Shown: positions 63,001-64,000 of the stretch, in pieces | Position numbering within the stretch: the first letter of the stretch is position 1 | Layout: each line of letters starts with the position of its first letter | Origin: Watersipora subatra | Taxonomy: Eukaryota; Bryozoa; Gymnolaemata; Cheilostomatida; Watersiporidae | Reading direction: 5' to 3' | Length of the DNA: 64,000 bases | Assembly (NCBI RefSeq): GCF_963576615.1 | Contig: NC_088717.1 | Location: 51,065,026 to 51,129,025 of the forward strand | Position numbers and translations under genes: made by a program | Notes under the pieces: generated by a model | Seen by the model: only the letters and a program-made list of their open reading frames with translations | Database searches by the model: none | What the model was told of the DNA's origin: nothing

Positions 63001-64000
63001 GAATAATTACTAGTTATCCCGGTTCTTTACACACATTGTTATGGTTAATGATCAACATGCAGAAATACTATGGACTAGCCCAAAACTGCAATAGACAGGA
63101 AGACTGTTGGAAAAAATTAAGCTGAACCGGCTTTTGAGATGACCATGGACTGATTGAAGGAGGTGTATCAAGGTAACACCTTAAAACTGCTAGAAAGATC
63201 TTATGGTGCCATAGTCACACACACACACCCAAATATATCTAAAGAATATCTAAAGAAAAAGGTGGACTCTAATTGTCTCTTTTGAATATCGACTCAACAA
63301 ATGCATGCAAAATAATGTAATTAATAGATAAAACTCCTTGGCAGCTCCTCATAATTGTTTTATGCTATTTACAGATTGAGGCAGGCTCTAGAAAGCTTTA
63401 GAGCTACAATGCTAAAAATATCTTCAAATTGATATGTTGTTCGAGGAAAACTGACTGCAACAGAGAAGCTGTTGTGGAGATATAAGGGTTATGTTAGGAA
63501 AAATTGTGGCGGTTAAAATTTCTGTAGCGGTGTTTGCAATTTTGTATGCAATTCTTTTCTATAATTGGAATAGGCAAAAACTGAAAAAATAACATCAAGG
63601 ACAAAGCTGACAGATGGAGATCAATATACAGCACCAGCACCGTATATGCAGCGAGAATACTAGGGCAATTTCGAGTAATAATAGTTCTTTAGAAATCCTG
63701 CAAGGCCAATTGATCAATACACATAAATATACACCATAAACTAGATAGAAACTGCAATAAAAATGAAGTGTATTTGGAAAAATAATACAGCCTTAACAGC
63801 TTTTCAGATGAACGAAAAACTGATAAAGAGTAAAGTAACAGGCAACTATTAAAGCCTCCAACACGATTTATGGCTGGGATGATGTTCACCCAAATATATG
63901 AAAAGATAGAAGCGATTTCTACATGTAACTACCTTATGGGCTGATGACCGAGGAAAGGCGCACAAAAGAATGTGAAAAGATTTGCAAGCCGTAAGTGACC
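60021..64000. other. upstream intron of the THOC2-like gene, no exon seen
   Basis: No stretch joins in phase to the exon at 60020 or shows THOC2 folded-domain sequence. It holds the 230-bp triplication at 60373-61030 and otherwise plain AT-rich sequence. Short plus-strand frames (62308-62514 and 62895-63125) have no supporting signals. Confidence 0.5.
60373..61030. repeat. about 230-bp tandem repeat, 3 diverged copies
   Basis: The anchor gtatttagtggcag recurs at 60373, 60607 and 60830. Shared blocks in order are gagtacaaaaccagtg, gtgttgcacaaagaa and catcatgaacatgggaca. The third copy is the most diverged. Confidence 0.85.

Noticed and set aside
63934-64000. Exon at the window edge before a gtagtt donor on the minus strand
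   Set aside because: The donor phase does not fit the next known exon and the translation shows no THOC2 features; a chance site is as likely.

Overview
The window is animal nuclear DNA. Genes are split by many GT-AG introns, coding exons make up only a small part of the sequence, and the introns are AT-rich and full of TA microsatellites, minisatellites, tRNA-type SINEs and small DNA transposons. Gene content (Kv channels, ECSIT, a THOC2-like protein, an LRR protein) and the repeat style suggest an invertebrate, perhaps a lophotrochozoan. The taxon is an inference; nothing in the sequence fixes it.

Six gene models were assembled by checking exon edges and reading phase by hand. (1) 1640-8848, minus: a Kv-type potassium channel, four coding exons, 474 aa. 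(2) 9413-13051, minus: a tandem paralogue with the same intron positions, 471 aa. (3) 16661-27638, plus: a coiled-coil protein with two EF-hands near its C terminus, about 509 aa, family not recognised, with a possible alternative early last exon. (4) 28055-36670 and beyond, minus: a leucine-rich-repeat protein with a Cys/His C-terminal module, LRRC63-like; its 5' end and one internal junction are unresolved. (5) 39730-49160, plus: ECSIT, with the extreme N terminus unresolved. (6) 49373-60020, minus: the Lys/Arg/Ser-rich C-terminal tail of a THOC2-like THO-complex subunit; the rest lies beyond the window.

Layout: the two Kv genes sit head-to-tail. Kv gene 2 and the EF-hand gene are divergent over about 3.6 kb of repeats. 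The EF-hand and LRR genes are convergent (416 bp apart). The LRR and ECSIT genes are divergent. ECSIT and THOC2 are convergent, with stop codons 212 bp apart and poly(A) signals that cross. There is no operon; the genes have separate jobs (membrane excitability, calcium binding, mitochondrial complex I assembly/Toll signalling, mRNA export).

The most interesting signals are: the paired Kv channels, which keep the TVGYGD filter, the T1 zinc motif and the charge-transfer residues but have lost four of the six S4 basic residues, the outer S2 acid and the second proline of the S6 PxP motif; an 88-bp perfect spacer-free palindrome in an ECSIT intron; a three-fold tandem copy of a splice acceptor plus exon start in ECSIT; two hAT-type elements with exact 8-bp target duplications, one of them inside a 50-bp minisatellite; a 180-bp-armed inverted repeat; and two 3' ends of an RLE-type LINE, both embedded in TA microsatellites.
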